This document shows, in pieces, positions 47,281 to 56,037 of a stretch of DNA of 64,000 nucleotides (position 1 is its first letter; each line of letters opens with the position of its first letter). Location: the NCBI RefSeq assembly GCF_036226605.1, contig NZ_CP109000.1:5018501-5082500 (forward strand), given 5' to 3'. Source of the stretch: Streptomyces sp. NBC_00704 (GTDB taxonomy: Bacteria > Actinomycetota > Actinomycetes > Streptomycetales > Streptomycetaceae). Under the pieces are notes generated by a model, which saw only the letters and a list, made by a program, of their open reading frames with translations, was not told the origin of the DNA and did no database searches. The position numbers and the translations under genes were made by a program.

Positions 47281-49053
47281 TCAGTCCTTGATCTCGCAGA
47301 TCGCGGCGCCCGAGGTGACGGACGCGCCGACCTCCGCCGCCAGGCCCTTCACGGTGCCCGAGCGGTGCGCGTTGAGCGGCTGCTCCATCTTCATCGCTTC
47401 GAGGACGACGACCAGGTCGCCCTCCTTGACCTCCTGGCCCTCCTCGACGGCCACCTTGACGATGGTGCCCTGCATCGGGGAGGCGAGGGTGTCGCCGGAG
47501 GCCACGGGGCCGGACTTCTTGGCCGCGCGGCGCTTGGGCTTGGCGCCCGCCGCGAGACCCGTGCGGGCCAGGGACATGCCCAGCGAGGACGGCAGGGAGA
47601 CCTCCAGGCGCTTGCCGCCGACCTCGACGACGATCGTCTCGCGGTCCGTCTCGTCCTCCGTGTCGGCGTCGGCCGGAGCGGAGAACGGGGGGATCTCGTT
47701 GACGAAGCCGGTCTCGATCCACCGGGTGTGGACCGTGAACGGGTCCTGGCTGCCGGTGAGTTCGGGGGCGAACGCCGGGTCCCTGACGACCGCGCGGTGG
47801 AACGGGATCGCCGTCGCCATGCCCTCGACCTGGAACTCGTCCAGAGCGCGGGCCGCGCGCTGGAGCGCCTGCTCACGCGTGGCGCCGGTCACGATCAGCT
47901 TGGCGAGGAGCGAGTCCCACGCCGGGCCGATGACCGAGCCGGACTCGACTCCGGCGTCCAGCCGCACACCCGGACCGGACGGCGCCTCGAAGCGGGTCAC
48001 CGTGCCCGGAGCGGGCAGGAAGCCGCGGCCCGGGTCCTCGCCGTTGATGCGGAACTCGAAGGAGTGCCCGCGCAGCTCCGGGTCGCCGTAACCGAGCTCC
48101 TCGCCGTCGGCGATGCGGAACATCTCGCGCACCAGGTCGATGCCGGCGACCTCTTCGGTGACCGGGTGCTCGACCTGGAGACGGGTGTTGACCTCCAGGA
48201 AGGAGATCGTGCCGTCGGCGCCGACGAGGAACTCGACGGTGCCCGCGCCGACGTAGCCGGCCTCCTTGAGGATGGCCTTGGAGGAGGAGTACAGCTCGGC
48301 CGTCTGCGCCTCGGACAGGAACGGCGCCGGGGCCTCCTCGACCAGCTTCTGGTGACGGCGCTGGAGGGAGCAGTCACGGGTGGACACGACGACCACGTTG
48401 CCGTGGCTGTCGGCCAGGCACTGCGTCTCCACGTGCCGCGGCTTGTCCAGGTAGCGCTCGACGAAGCACTCGCCCCGGCCGAACGCGGCGACCGCCTCGC
48501 GGACGGCCGAGTCGTACAGCTCGGGCACCTCCTCGAGGGTGCGGGCCACCTTCAGACCGCGGCCGCCGCCGCCGAAGGCGGCCTTGATCGCGATCGGCAG
48601 GCCGTGCTCCTCGGCGAAGGCGACGACCTCGTCGGCGCCGGAGACCGGGTCGGGCGTGCCGGCGACCAGCGGCGCGCCCGCACGCTGGGCGATGTGCCGG
48701 GCGGCGACCTTGTCGCCGAGGTCGCGGATGGCCTGCGGGGGCGGGCCGATCCAGATCAGGCCGGCGTCCAGGACCGCCTGGGCGAACTCGGCGTTCTCCG
48801 AGAGAAAGCCGTAGCCCGGGTGGATGGCGTCGGCGCCGGACTCCCGCGCCGCGTTCAGCACCTTCTCGATGTCGAGATAGCTGGTCGCCGGAGTGTCACC
48901 GCCCAGGGCGAACGCCTCATCCGCCGCGCGGACATGCAGAGCGTCCCGGTCCGGGTCGGCGTAGACGGCCACGCTCGCGATACCGGCATCCCGGCACGCC
49001 CGGGCCACGCGGACTGCGATTTCGCCACGGTTGGCGATGAGCACCTTGCGCAC
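47281..49053 (-). CDS. accA2: acyl-CoA carboxylase alpha subunit (biotin carboxylase + BCCP)
   Basis: 590 residues from ATG 49053 with GGAGG upstream. Biotin carboxylase half (1-450): KVLIANRGEIAVRVARACRD, the ATP-grasp loop AAFGGGGRGLKVA, EVNTRLQVEHPVTE. The C-terminal biotin carrier domain has EAMKM with the biotinyl Lys at about 555. Carboxylates its own biotin with bicarbonate and ATP, and serves beta subunits such as PccB (51077) to make methylmalonyl-CoA or malonyl-CoA. In S. coelicolor two near-identical alpha subunits (AccA1/AccA2) are known; this position fits AccA2. Transcribed alone. Confidence 0.95.
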   Translation of the reverse strand: MRKVLIANRGEIAVRVARACRDAGIASVAVYADPDRDALHVRAADEAFALGGDTPATSYLDIEKVLNAARESGADAIHPGYGFLSENAEFAQAVLDAGLIWIGPPPQAIRDLGDKVAARHIAQRAGAPLVAGTPDPVSGADEVVAFAEEHGLPIAIKAAFGGGGRGLKVARTLEEVPELYDSAVREAVAAFGRGECFVERYLDKPRHVETQCLADSHGNVVVVSTRDCSLQRRHQKLVEEAPAPFLSEAQTAELYSSSKAILKEAGYVGAGTVEFLVGADGTISFLEVNTRLQVEHPVTEEVAGIDLVREMFRIADGEELGYGDPELRGHSFEFRINGEDPGRGFLPAPGTVTRFEAPSGPGVRLDAGVESGSVIGPAWDSLLAKLIVTGATREQALQRAARALDEFQVEGMATAIPFHRAVVRDPAFAPELTGSQDPFTVHTRWIETGFVNEIPPFSAPADADTEDETDRETIVVEVGGKRLEVSLPSSLGMSLARTGLAAGAKPKRRAAKKSGPVASGDTLASPMQGTIVKVAVEEGQEVKEGDLVVVLEAMKMEQPLNAHRSGTVKGLAAEVGASVTSGAAICEIKD

Positions 49054-49437
49054 GATTGAGGCTCCCTCCTTGAAACAAGCCGAGTTTAGGGACTGCCGAC
49101 ACGGCTCTACGACCCGTCCCCAAAGGTGAGCTTGCCCACACGGAGCGTGATGTCAGGCTCACTCGACCGCGAAATCCCTTGTAGTACCGCCGTACGCAGC
49201 ACTCCTGCGGGAAACCCTAGCCCTCCTGTGTGGTCAAGGTCTCTGTGAGGGCGTGCTGCGGCCCACTCTGTTTCTTTGTCGAGTCCCTACGAATGGCCCA
49301 ATGATTCTTTGCCGCCCTCAGAACCCTTGTCCCGCCGTTTACCCGTTAGTAGCGTTCCGGGTGTCTCGAACGTACTTGAGGTAACAGCTAGCTTGCCCGG
49401 CCTCGCTGAGGTCCGGCTCGAAAGTGGGTGGGGACCC
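49054..49437. other. 384-bp divergent promoter region upstream of accA2
   Basis: No gene supported. It is less GC-rich than average, with candidate promoter elements for accA2 and for the membrane protein at 49438. A frame joined to the latter runs back to 49276, but its sequence (SSPYEWPNDSLPPSEPLSRR) is not convincing. Confidence 0.5.
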
Positions 49438-50007
49438 GTGGTCCGCAGACCGGTGGCGTGGGTCGTGGCGATCGTGCTGTTCGCCGAGGCGCTGGGCATC
49501 GCCGCGCTGAACTGGTTCATGGGCGTGGTGGTGGACCGGCAGGACATGTCCCTGGCAGGCATGGACCCCGGCGTCATGTCCACGTCCTCGAAGGTCGGCG
49601 GGATCGTCTTCGGCCTCTACTTCGCCCTGTGCGCGGTGGTGGCGCTGCTGGTGGCCCTGCGCGACCGCGCGCCGGCCGGCTTCGGCCGGGTCCTGCTGAT
49701 CAGCGCGGCCGTCGTGCACGGTCTGCTGGGCGCCTTCGCGTGGGGGCTGCTGGGCGTGCCGCAGTTCGTGTTCATGGTGGTCGTGCTCGCCCTGATCGTG
49801 CTGCTGCTGATGACGTACGACGCCCGGCAGCGGCCGGTCGCGGACACGCCCCCGGGCGGTGGGGGCGACGGCGGCGGTTCGCCCGCGACGCCCCCGCCCG
49901 CCACGCCCGAGCCGGTGTCGCCCAAGCAGGTCCCGCACGAGACGGTCCCGCACGAGACGGTCTCGCCCAAGCCGGTCACGCCTCCGACGGTGCCCACAAC
50001 TCCGTGA
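49438..50007 (+). CDS. four-helix membrane protein with Pro/Thr-rich tail
   Basis: 189 residues from GTG 49438, with GGTGGGGA 3 bases before it; the next codon GTG is equally possible. Four transmembrane helices (VAWVVAIVLFAEALGIAALN; GGIVFGLYFALCAVVALLVA; VLLISAAVVHGLLGAFAWGL; FVFMVVVLALIVLLLM), then a Gly/Pro-rich cytoplasmic tail with repeated PHETV and SPKPV units. The last 32 bp overlap the convergent maf gene. I recognise no function. Confidence 0.8.
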   Translation: MVRRPVAWVVAIVLFAEALGIAALNWFMGVVVDRQDMSLAGMDPGVMSTSSKVGGIVFGLYFALCAVVALLVALRDRAPAGFGRVLLISAAVVHGLLGAFAWGLLGVPQFVFMVVVLALIVLLLMTYDARQRPVADTPPGGGGDGGGSPATPPPATPEPVSPKQVPHETVPHETVSPKPVTPPTVPTTP

Positions 50008-50581
50008 TGCCCACGCCCAGTTGCGCCAGCAGCCGGCGTACGAGGGGCAGGCTGATGCCGATGACGTTGCCGTGGTCGCCGTCGATGCCGTCGATGAACG
50101 GGGCCGAGCGGCCGTCGAGGGTGAACGCCCCGGCGACGTACAGCGGCTCGCCCGAGGCGACGTAGGCGGCGACCTCCGCGTCGGTCGGCTCGCCGAAGCG
50201 CACGACGGTGGAGGCGGTCGCGGAGGCGTAGCGCCCGCTGACGGTGTCGTAGACGCAGTGGCCGGTCTGGAGCGTGCCGGCGCGGCCGCGCATCGCCTTC
50301 CAGCGGGCGGTGGCCTCGGCCGCGTCCGCGGGCTTGCCGAGCGCCTCGCCGTCGAGGTCGAGCACCGAGTCGCAGCCGATCACCAGGGCGCCGGAGACGT
50401 CGGGCCGGGCGGCGACGACGGACGCCTTCGCCTCGGCGAGGGCCAGTGCCAGCTCGGCCGGGGTGGGGGCGGTGACGGCGTCCTCGTCGACCCCGCTCAC
50501 GATCACCTCGGGAGCGAGACCGGCCTGACGCAGCAGGTTCAGCCGGGCGGGGGACTGGGAGGCGAGGACGAGTCGGCGCAT
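49976..50581 (-). CDS. maf: Maf-family nucleotide pyrophosphatase
   Basis: 201 residues from ATG 50581. Maf fold: RRLVLASQSPARLNLLRQAG with the SxSPRR-like loop (here SQSPARL), VIGCDSVLDLDGEALGKPAD with the catalytic Asp, MRGRAGTLQTGHCVYD, then GEPLYVAGAFTLDGRSAPFI, GDHGNVIGISLPLVRRLL. Maf proteins hydrolyse modified NTPs and clear non-canonical nucleotides; in Bacillus Maf also affects septation. The gene lies in the acyl-CoA carboxylase cluster between accA2 and pccE, as in other actinobacteria. Confidence 0.93.
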   Translation of the reverse strand: MRRLVLASQSPARLNLLRQAGLAPEVIVSGVDEDAVTAPTPAELALALAEAKASVVAARPDVSGALVIGCDSVLDLDGEALGKPADAAEATARWKAMRGRAGTLQTGHCVYDTVSGRYASATASTVVRFGEPTDAEVAAYVASGEPLYVAGAFTLDGRSAPFIDGIDGDHGNVIGISLPLVRRLLAQLGVGITELWAPSEA

Positions 50582-50619
50582 GCGGTCAGCCTAGGGCCTG
50601 TCCCGGCGGCGGGGCGCGG

Positions 50620-50748
50620 CTACCGGATGCCCAGCACGATCATCGCCACCACCATGGCCAGTGCGAGGAAGAGGCCGAGTCTCCGCAGGGTCTCCTGCAT
50701 CTGGCGGAGTTCGTCGGGGGGCTCGTTCTCGGGGTCGGACCACAGCAT
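50620..50748 (-). CDS. mmpB: 42-residue morphogenic membrane protein, MmpB type
   Basis: ATG 50748 to TAG 50620. The peptide begins MLWSDPENEPPDELRQMQE, continues TLRRLG, and ends in one transmembrane helix (LFLALAMVVAMIVLGIR). The MLWSDPENEPP start is the hallmark I associate with MmpB-type morphogenic membrane proteins of streptomycetes. Gene existence is strongly supported by the amphipathic-then-hydrophobic pattern; the name is recalled and less certain. It lies between maf and pccE on the same strand, so it may be read from the pccB transcript. It is too short for ordinary gene finding. Confidence 0.8.
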   Translation of the reverse strand: MLWSDPENEPPDELRQMQETLRRLGLFLALAMVVAMIVLGIR

Positions 50749-50857
50749 TCCACCAGCGTGGAACGGGCGGGCCGACGGCGCCTGAGTACCCGTACTCAAG
50801 TTGCCGGCCCGCAGTCGTCGCCGGAGGTCCGGTCGCCCGACTGCGGGCCGGCTGCCG

Positions 50858-51067
50858 TCAGGACGGCCAGTAGGTGCGGGTCCAGGACGCCTGGCCGGGG
50901 TGGGGGAGGCGGTGGCCCGCGATCCTCGCCGGGTCGGACCAGGCGTCCCTGGTGGTCCGCGCGCCGGACGGCTCCGCCAGTGCCGCCGCGGCGCGGGCCC
51001 GGACCACCGCCAGGGCGGCGGCGAGCTCCTCGGGGGTCGGGTTGCCCCGTACGACCTTGATCGTCAC
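50858..51067 (-). CDS. pccE: acyl-CoA carboxylase epsilon subunit
   Basis: 69 residues from ATG 51067, 9 bases after pccB. AccE/PccE family: IKVVRGNPTPEELAAALAVV, an Ala-rich helix and the ending SWTRTYWPS typical of the family. A small stimulatory subunit that helps the alpha and beta subunits form an active complex, specific to actinobacteria. Its tight coupling to pccB shows which carboxylase it serves. Confidence 0.9.
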   Translation of the reverse strand: MTIKVVRGNPTPEELAAALAVVRARAAAALAEPSGARTTRDAWSDPARIAGHRLPHPGQASWTRTYWPS

Positions 51068-51076
51068 AGCGGCTCC

Positions 51077-52699
51077 TTAGAGGGGGATGTTGCCGTGCTT
51101 CTTCGGAGGCAGGGATTCCCGCTTGGTGCGCAGTTGACGCAGACCGCGCACGATGTGCCGGCGGGTGTCCGACGGCATGATCACCGAGTCGACGTAGCCG
51201 CGCTCGGCCGCCACGTACGGGTTGAGGAGGGTGTCCTCGTACTCCTGGATCAGCCGGGCGCGCACCGCCTCCAGGTCCTCGCCGGCCGCGACCGCCTCCG
51301 CGATGGTGCGCCGGTGCAGGATGTTGACCGCGCCCTGCGCGCCCATGACGGCGATCTGGGCGGTCGGCCAGGCCAGGTTGAGGTCGGCGCCCAGGTGCTT
51401 GGAGCCCATGACGTCGTACGCGCCGCCGAACGCCTTGCGGGTGATGACGGTGATCAGCGGGACGGTGGCCTCGGCGTAGGCGTAGATCAGCTTGGCGCCG
51501 CGGCGGATGATGCCGTCGTGCTCCTGGTCCACGCCGGGCAGGAAGCCGGGCACGTCCACGAACGTGATGACCGGGATGTTGAAGGCGTCGCAGGTGCGCA
51601 CGAAGCGGGCCGCCTTCTCGGAGGCCGTGATGTCCAGACAGCCCGCGAACTGCATCGGCTGGTTGGCGACGATGCCCACCGGGTGGCCCTCGACCCGGCC
51701 GTAGCCGGTGAGGATGTTCGGCGCGAACAGGGCCTGCGTCTCGAAGAACTCGGCGTCGTCCAGGACGTGTTCGATCACCGTGTGCATGTCGTACGGCTGG
51801 TTGGCGCTGTCCGGGACGACGGAGTCCAGCTCCAGGTCCTCCTCGGTGACGGACAGGTCCGCCTCCTCGGGGAACACCGGCGCCTCGGAGAGGTTGTTGG
51901 ACGGCAGGTACGACAGCAGCTGCTTGACGTACTCGACGGCGTCCTTCTCGTCGCCGGCCATGTGATGCGCCACGCCCGACACGGAGTTGTGGGTGCGCGC
52001 GCCGCCCAGCTCCTCGAAGCCGACGTCCTCGCCGGTGACCGTCTTGATGACGTCCGGGCCGGTGATGAACATGTGCGAGGTCTGGTCGACCATCACCGTG
52101 AAGTCGGTGATCGCGGGGGAGTACACCGCGCCGCCCGCGCACGGGCCCACGACCAGGCTGATCTGCGGGATCACCCCGGAGGCGTGGGTGTTGCGGCGGA
52201 AGATCTCGCCGTAGGCGCCCAGCGAGGCCACACCCTCCTGGATGCGGGCGCCGCCGGAGTCGTTGATGCCGATGACCGGGCAGCCGGTCTTCAGGGCGAA
52301 GTCCATCACCTTGACGATCTTCTGCCCGTAGACCTCGCCCAGCGCCCCGCCGAAGACGGTGAAGTCCTGGGAGAACACGGCGACCGGACGTCCGTCCACC
52401 GTGCCGTAGCCGGTGACGACGCCGTCCCCGTACGGGCGGTTGTGCTCCAGGCCGAAGTTGGTGGAACGGTGCCGGGCGAACTCGTCCAACTCGACGAAGG
52501 AGTCCTCGTCGAGAAGGAGGTCGATGCGCTCACGGGCCGTCAACTTGCCCTTGGCGTGCTGCTTCTCGACGGCGCGTTCCGAACCGGCGTGCGTCGCTTC
52601 CTGGATACGGCGCTGGAGATCCGCGAGCTTGCCCGCGGTGGTGTGGACGTCGATCCCTTGGGTCTGTTGGATCTCGTGGCGCTCTTCCGGCTCGGACAT
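51077..52699 (-). CDS. pccB: propionyl-CoA carboxylase beta subunit
   Basis: 540 residues from ATG 52699 (GGGAG 9 bases upstream); an in-frame start at 52726 is less likely. Carboxyltransferase that moves CO2 from biotin to propionyl-CoA, giving methylmalonyl-CoA. DSGGARIQEGVASLGAYGEI and VVGPCAGGAVYSPAITDF form the acyl-CoA site, and PGFLPGVDQEHDGIIRRGAK and RKAFGGAYDVMGSKHLGAD the biotin site. The Asp in AYDVMG is the residue (Asp422 in S. coelicolor PccB) that gives propionyl preference. The product is the substrate of a methylmalonyl-CoA mutase such as that at 4497. Divergent from birA, 111 bp away. Confidence 0.96.
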   Translation of the reverse strand: MSEPEERHEIQQTQGIDVHTTAGKLADLQRRIQEATHAGSERAVEKQHAKGKLTARERIDLLLDEDSFVELDEFARHRSTNFGLEHNRPYGDGVVTGYGTVDGRPVAVFSQDFTVFGGALGEVYGQKIVKVMDFALKTGCPVIGINDSGGARIQEGVASLGAYGEIFRRNTHASGVIPQISLVVGPCAGGAVYSPAITDFTVMVDQTSHMFITGPDVIKTVTGEDVGFEELGGARTHNSVSGVAHHMAGDEKDAVEYVKQLLSYLPSNNLSEAPVFPEEADLSVTEEDLELDSVVPDSANQPYDMHTVIEHVLDDAEFFETQALFAPNILTGYGRVEGHPVGIVANQPMQFAGCLDITASEKAARFVRTCDAFNIPVITFVDVPGFLPGVDQEHDGIIRRGAKLIYAYAEATVPLITVITRKAFGGAYDVMGSKHLGADLNLAWPTAQIAVMGAQGAVNILHRRTIAEAVAAGEDLEAVRARLIQEYEDTLLNPYVAAERGYVDSVIMPSDTRRHIVRGLRQLRTKRESLPPKKHGNIPL

Positions 52700-52810
52700 C
52701 GGGATCGCGGCTCCCTGCCTGCTCAAAAGGGGGGACGGTTACTCATCCGTAGCGTAGTGCTGGCCCTACGGATCGGCAGTGCGGCATTCGACACACCTAG
52801 GGTGGCTTGC

Positions 52811-53686
52811 ATGACACCGCGAGATGCAGCAGACGCAGGCGGCGGCCGGTGGTCCGATCTGGACCGTCCGCCCCTCGACGCGACGGCCCTGCGCCGGGGG
52901 CTGGTCCGGGAGGGCGGCCTGTGGACGGGCGTGGACGTGGTGCAGCGCACCGGTTCCACCAACTCCGACCTGGTCGCCGCGGCGGCCGCGGGCGAGGCGG
53001 GCGAGGGCGCCGTGCTGGTCGCCGAGGAGCAGACGACCGGCCGGGGCCGCCTGGACCGCCGGTGGACCGCGCCCCCGCGCTCGGGCCTGTTCTTCTCCGT
53101 GGTGCTCACACCGAGCGAGGTGCCGGTGGCCCGCTGGGGCTGGCTGCCGCTGCTCACCGGCGTCGCGGTGGCCACCGGCCTGTCCAGGGCGGCCGGCGTG
53201 GACACGGCACTCAAGTGGCCCAACGACCTCCTGGTGACCGTCGGGGGAGAGGAACGCAAGGCCGGCGGCATCCTCGCGGAGCGGGCCGGCGAGCGCGCGG
53301 TGGTGGTGGGCGTCGGCGCCAACGTCACCCTGCGCGCCGCGGAACTCCCGGTGCCGCAGGCGGGCTCGCTGGCGCTGGCCGGGGCGGTGAGCACCGACCG
53401 GGACACGCTCCTGCGGAGCGTCCTGCGGTCGCTGGAGGAGTGGTACGGGCGCTGGCGGCGGGCCGGCGGCGATCCCGCGCAGTGCGGTCTCCAGGAGACG
53501 TACGCGGCCGGGTGCGCCACCCTGGGACGAGCGGTACGGGCCGAGTTGCCGGGGGACCGGTCGATCGTCGGCGAGGCGGTCGCGGTCGACGGCGACGGAC
53601 GTCTGGTGATCGCCACCGAAGAAGGGGTACAGGAGCCCGTGGGAGCGGGCGACATCGTCCATCTGAGGCCGGCGAGGCCGGCGTGA
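52811..53686 (+). CDS. birA: biotin--[acetyl-CoA carboxylase] ligase
   Basis: 291 residues from ATG 52811. TAGGGT (52798-52803) lies 7 bases upstream and there is no ribosome binding site, so it is probably leaderless. Attaches biotin to the EAMKM lysine of AccA. QRTGSTNSDLV, the biotinyl-AMP loop TTGRGRLDRRWTAPP, LKWPNDLLV and KAGGILAE are the catalytic motifs, with a BirA_C beta domain at the end. There is no N-terminal helix-turn-helix, so it is the monofunctional type that does not repress biotin genes. It is placed back to back with pccB, near the enzyme it activates. Confidence 0.95.
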   Translation: MTPRDAADAGGGRWSDLDRPPLDATALRRGLVREGGLWTGVDVVQRTGSTNSDLVAAAAAGEAGEGAVLVAEEQTTGRGRLDRRWTAPPRSGLFFSVVLTPSEVPVARWGWLPLLTGVAVATGLSRAAGVDTALKWPNDLLVTVGGEERKAGGILAERAGERAVVVGVGANVTLRAAELPVPQAGSLALAGAVSTDRDTLLRSVLRSLEEWYGRWRRAGGDPAQCGLQETYAAGCATLGRAVRAELPGDRSIVGEAVAVDGDGRLVIATEEGVQEPVGAGDIVHLRPARPA

Positions 53687-53855
53687 GGCCGGCATGAGAG
53701 CGTCGTGAGACCGGCGGCCGTCGTGGCCGTCACGGTCTCGCGGGCCCGACCGCACCGCGTACCCCGTCGCACCGAACGGAGTGAGCTGGCGCACACCTGC
53801 CGTAGAGTTGAGGCCGGTCGATACCTGACCGCGGAAGATCGGAAGGGCAGCAGGC

Positions 53856-55007
53856 GTGACCGTCGACGACACGGGCTCCGGCGCGGGCGAGGACGGCCGG
53901 GGCAACCTGCCGGCCGCCGACCCCGGCGAGCCGGGCGACCCCGGTGAGGACCCGCATCCTCTGGCGCTGCGCCTCGAACAGCTCATCCTCGGCGCCGAGC
54001 GGCGCTACACGCCCTTCCAGGCCGCCCGCAGCGCCGGCGTGTCCATGGAACTGGCGTCGCGCTTCTGGCGGGCCATGGGCTTCGCCGACATCGGACAGGC
54101 CAGGGCGCTCACCGAGGCCGACGTGCTCGCCCTGCGGCGGCTGGCGGGTCTCGTCGAGGCGGGGCTGCTGAGCGAGGCGATGGCCGTGCAGGTGGCGCGG
54201 TCCACCGGGCAGACCACCGCCCGGCTGGCGGAGTGGCAGATCGACTCCTTCCTGGAGGGCCTGACCGAGCCGCCCGAGCCGGGCATGACCCGCACCGAGG
54301 TCACCTACCCCATCGTCGAGCTGCTGCTGCCCGAGCTGGAGGAGTTCCTCGTCTACGTGTGGCGGCGGCAACTGGCCGCCTCGGCCGGCCGGGTCGTGCA
54401 GGCCGCGGACGACGAGGAGATGGTCGACCGCCGGCTCGCCGTCTGCTTCGCCGACCTGGTCGGCTTCACGCGGCTGACCCGCCGCATGGAGGAGGAGGAG
54501 CTCGGCGAGCTGGTGGAGGCCTTCGAGACCACCTCCGCCGACCTGGTGGCCGCCCGCGGCGGCCGGCTGATCAAGACCCTCGGCGACGAGGTGCTGTACG
54601 CGGCCGACGACGCGGGCATCGCCGCCGAGATCGCGCTGCTGCTCGTCGAGACGATGAGCCACGACGAGACGATGCCCGAGCTGCGCGTCGGCATGGCGTT
54701 CGGCACGGTCACCACCCGGATGGGCGATGTCTTCGGCACCACGGTGAACCTGGCGTCCCGGCTGACGTCGATAGCTCCCCGCGACGCCGTCCTGGTCGAC
54801 AGCGCGTTCGCCGAGGAGCTGATCCGCACCGGCGACGCCCCGGCCTCCGAGGCGGAGGCCGCGGAGGAGGCCGCCGCCGCGGAGAAGGAGGGCGAGGAGC
54901 CGCCGAAGTACCGCTTCGCGCTCCAGCCCATGTGGCAGCGCCCGGTGCGCGGCCTGGGCGTCGTCGAGCCCTGGCTGCTCACCCGGCGCGGCGATCCGCG
55001 GGACTGA
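53856..55007 (+). CDS. cya: class III adenylate cyclase with N-terminal regulatory domain
   Basis: 383 residues from GTG 53856, with GGAAGGGC upstream. An acidic Pro/Gly start is followed by a helical regulatory domain (about 35-170; YTPFQAARSAGVSMELASRF; AEWQIDSFLEGLTEPP) like the pH-sensing, autoinhibitory domain of M. tuberculosis Rv1264. The cyclase domain spans about 190-370: metal Asp200 (CFADLVGFT) and Asp244 (KTLGDEVLY), adenine-selecting Lys240, and Asn298/Arg302 (TTVNLASRL). All catalytic residues are present. Makes cAMP; in S. coelicolor cya is needed for germination and affects development. An acidic EAEAAEEAAAAEKEGEE insert lies near the end. Confidence 0.95.
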   Translation: MTVDDTGSGAGEDGRGNLPAADPGEPGDPGEDPHPLALRLEQLILGAERRYTPFQAARSAGVSMELASRFWRAMGFADIGQARALTEADVLALRRLAGLVEAGLLSEAMAVQVARSTGQTTARLAEWQIDSFLEGLTEPPEPGMTRTEVTYPIVELLLPELEEFLVYVWRRQLAASAGRVVQAADDEEMVDRRLAVCFADLVGFTRLTRRMEEEELGELVEAFETTSADLVAARGGRLIKTLGDEVLYAADDAGIAAEIALLLVETMSHDETMPELRVGMAFGTVTTRMGDVFGTTVNLASRLTSIAPRDAVLVDSAFAEELIRTGDAPASEAEAAEEAAAAEKEGEEPPKYRFALQPMWQRPVRGLGVVEPWLLTRRGDPRD

Positions 55008-55046
55008 CCCCGGACGGACGACCCGCCGCCCCCTGCGCGGGCCTTG

Positions 55047-55826
55047 CTAGAGCTTCGGCAGGGGGCCGACGAGCGGGTCCACGCACAGGCCGACGACCGG
55101 GACGCAGACGCCCGGCCGGCGCGGGGCCCCGGTGTGCGACGGCTGGGGCGCGGGCGGCGTGGTGGCCGGGGCGGGAGCCGGTGTCCGCGAGGGCCGCGGG
55201 GCCGTGCTCGCGGTGGGCGCTGGCCGCGGCGCCTCGGGTGACCGCGGTGTGCCGGCGGCGCGCCCCGTGGCCGCCGGGCCGGGTGCGGCCGGGGTGTAGG
55301 TGGCGCCCGGAGTGAGGGCGACGGACGTGGGCGAGCCCGGGGCGCCCGGTACGAGGCCGGTGTCGCGGGCCGGGCCGGCGCTCGCGCCGCCCATCGCGCT
55401 GGGCGCGCTCGGGGAGGGCGCGACGGTGGCGGCCGTGTCGACCGAGCGGCCGGGACCGACGCCGGCCCCTGCGTCCGACCCGGAGTCCGACCCAGTGTCG
55501 GCTCCGGTGCTCGCCACGGGATCGGGCTGCGGATCGGCCTCCGCGGCCCCGATCCCGGCGGGACCTCCCGCGTCGGGCGTCAGCCGCACCAGGCTCAGCA
55601 CCCCCGCCGCCAGGGCGAGGCCGCCGGCGGCGAACAGCACCTTGTGCGGGCGGGGACGGCGATGCCGGCCACGGGAGCGGGGAACCCACGGCCGCTCGGT
55701 CCCGTCCTCCGCCGGGGCCGTCGGCCCGGATGCGGCCAGGTCCAGCGCCGTGAGGCCCTGTGCCATGAGGTCCTGCACCCTGAGGTCCTGTGTCGTCGGG
55801 GCCGCCCCGGTCCGCGTGCTCGTCAT
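55047..55826 (-). CDS. membrane-anchored Pro/Thr/Ser-rich protein
   Basis: 259 residues from ATG 55826. A cytoplasmic part of about 60 residues rich in Arg near its end (RSRGRHRRPRPHK) is followed by one transmembrane helix (VLFAAGGLALAAGVLSLVRL) and a long extracellular low-complexity region of Pro, Ala, Thr and Ser. A short conserved-looking end with two cysteines follows (GVCVPVVGLCVDPLVGPLPK). The terminal CVPVVGLCVDPL motif occurs in other streptomycete wall-exposed proteins as far as I recall. Function unknown. Convergent with cya. Confidence 0.75.
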   Translation of the reverse strand: MTSTRTGAAPTTQDLRVQDLMAQGLTALDLAASGPTAPAEDGTERPWVPRSRGRHRRPRPHKVLFAAGGLALAAGVLSLVRLTPDAGGPAGIGAAEADPQPDPVASTGADTGSDSGSDAGAGVGPGRSVDTAATVAPSPSAPSAMGGASAGPARDTGLVPGAPGSPTSVALTPGATYTPAAPGPAATGRAAGTPRSPEAPRPAPTASTAPRPSRTPAPAPATTPPAPQPSHTGAPRRPGVCVPVVGLCVDPLVGPLPKL

Positions 55827-56009
55827 CGCGTTTCCTCCCGGATGCGCTCGCGCCCCCGCCGCGCCGGGGCGGACGCACGTTATGCGCTCCTGTGAGGGGT
55901 GCGGGGCGAGTTGGGCGGGATGTCACTCGAACGAGTGGGCGGGGGCCCCGATCGGGACGGGTCCGCCCTTTCGCCGCCGGGCCCCGGCTGCGATGATCGG
56001 ACCACAGTT

Positions 56010-56025
56010 GTTAACCATCGTTAAC
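56010..56025. promoter_or_regulatory. GTTAAC-N4-GTTAAC operator-like site
   Basis: Two GTTAAC palindromes one helical turn apart (56010-56015, 56020-56025), just before the CGGAGG ribosome binding site of the enoyl-CoA hydratase gene. Such AT-rich paired sites are rare in this sequence and suggest a TetR- or MarR-type operator. Confidence 0.55.
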
Positions 56026-56037
56026 CCGGAGGGTGTC

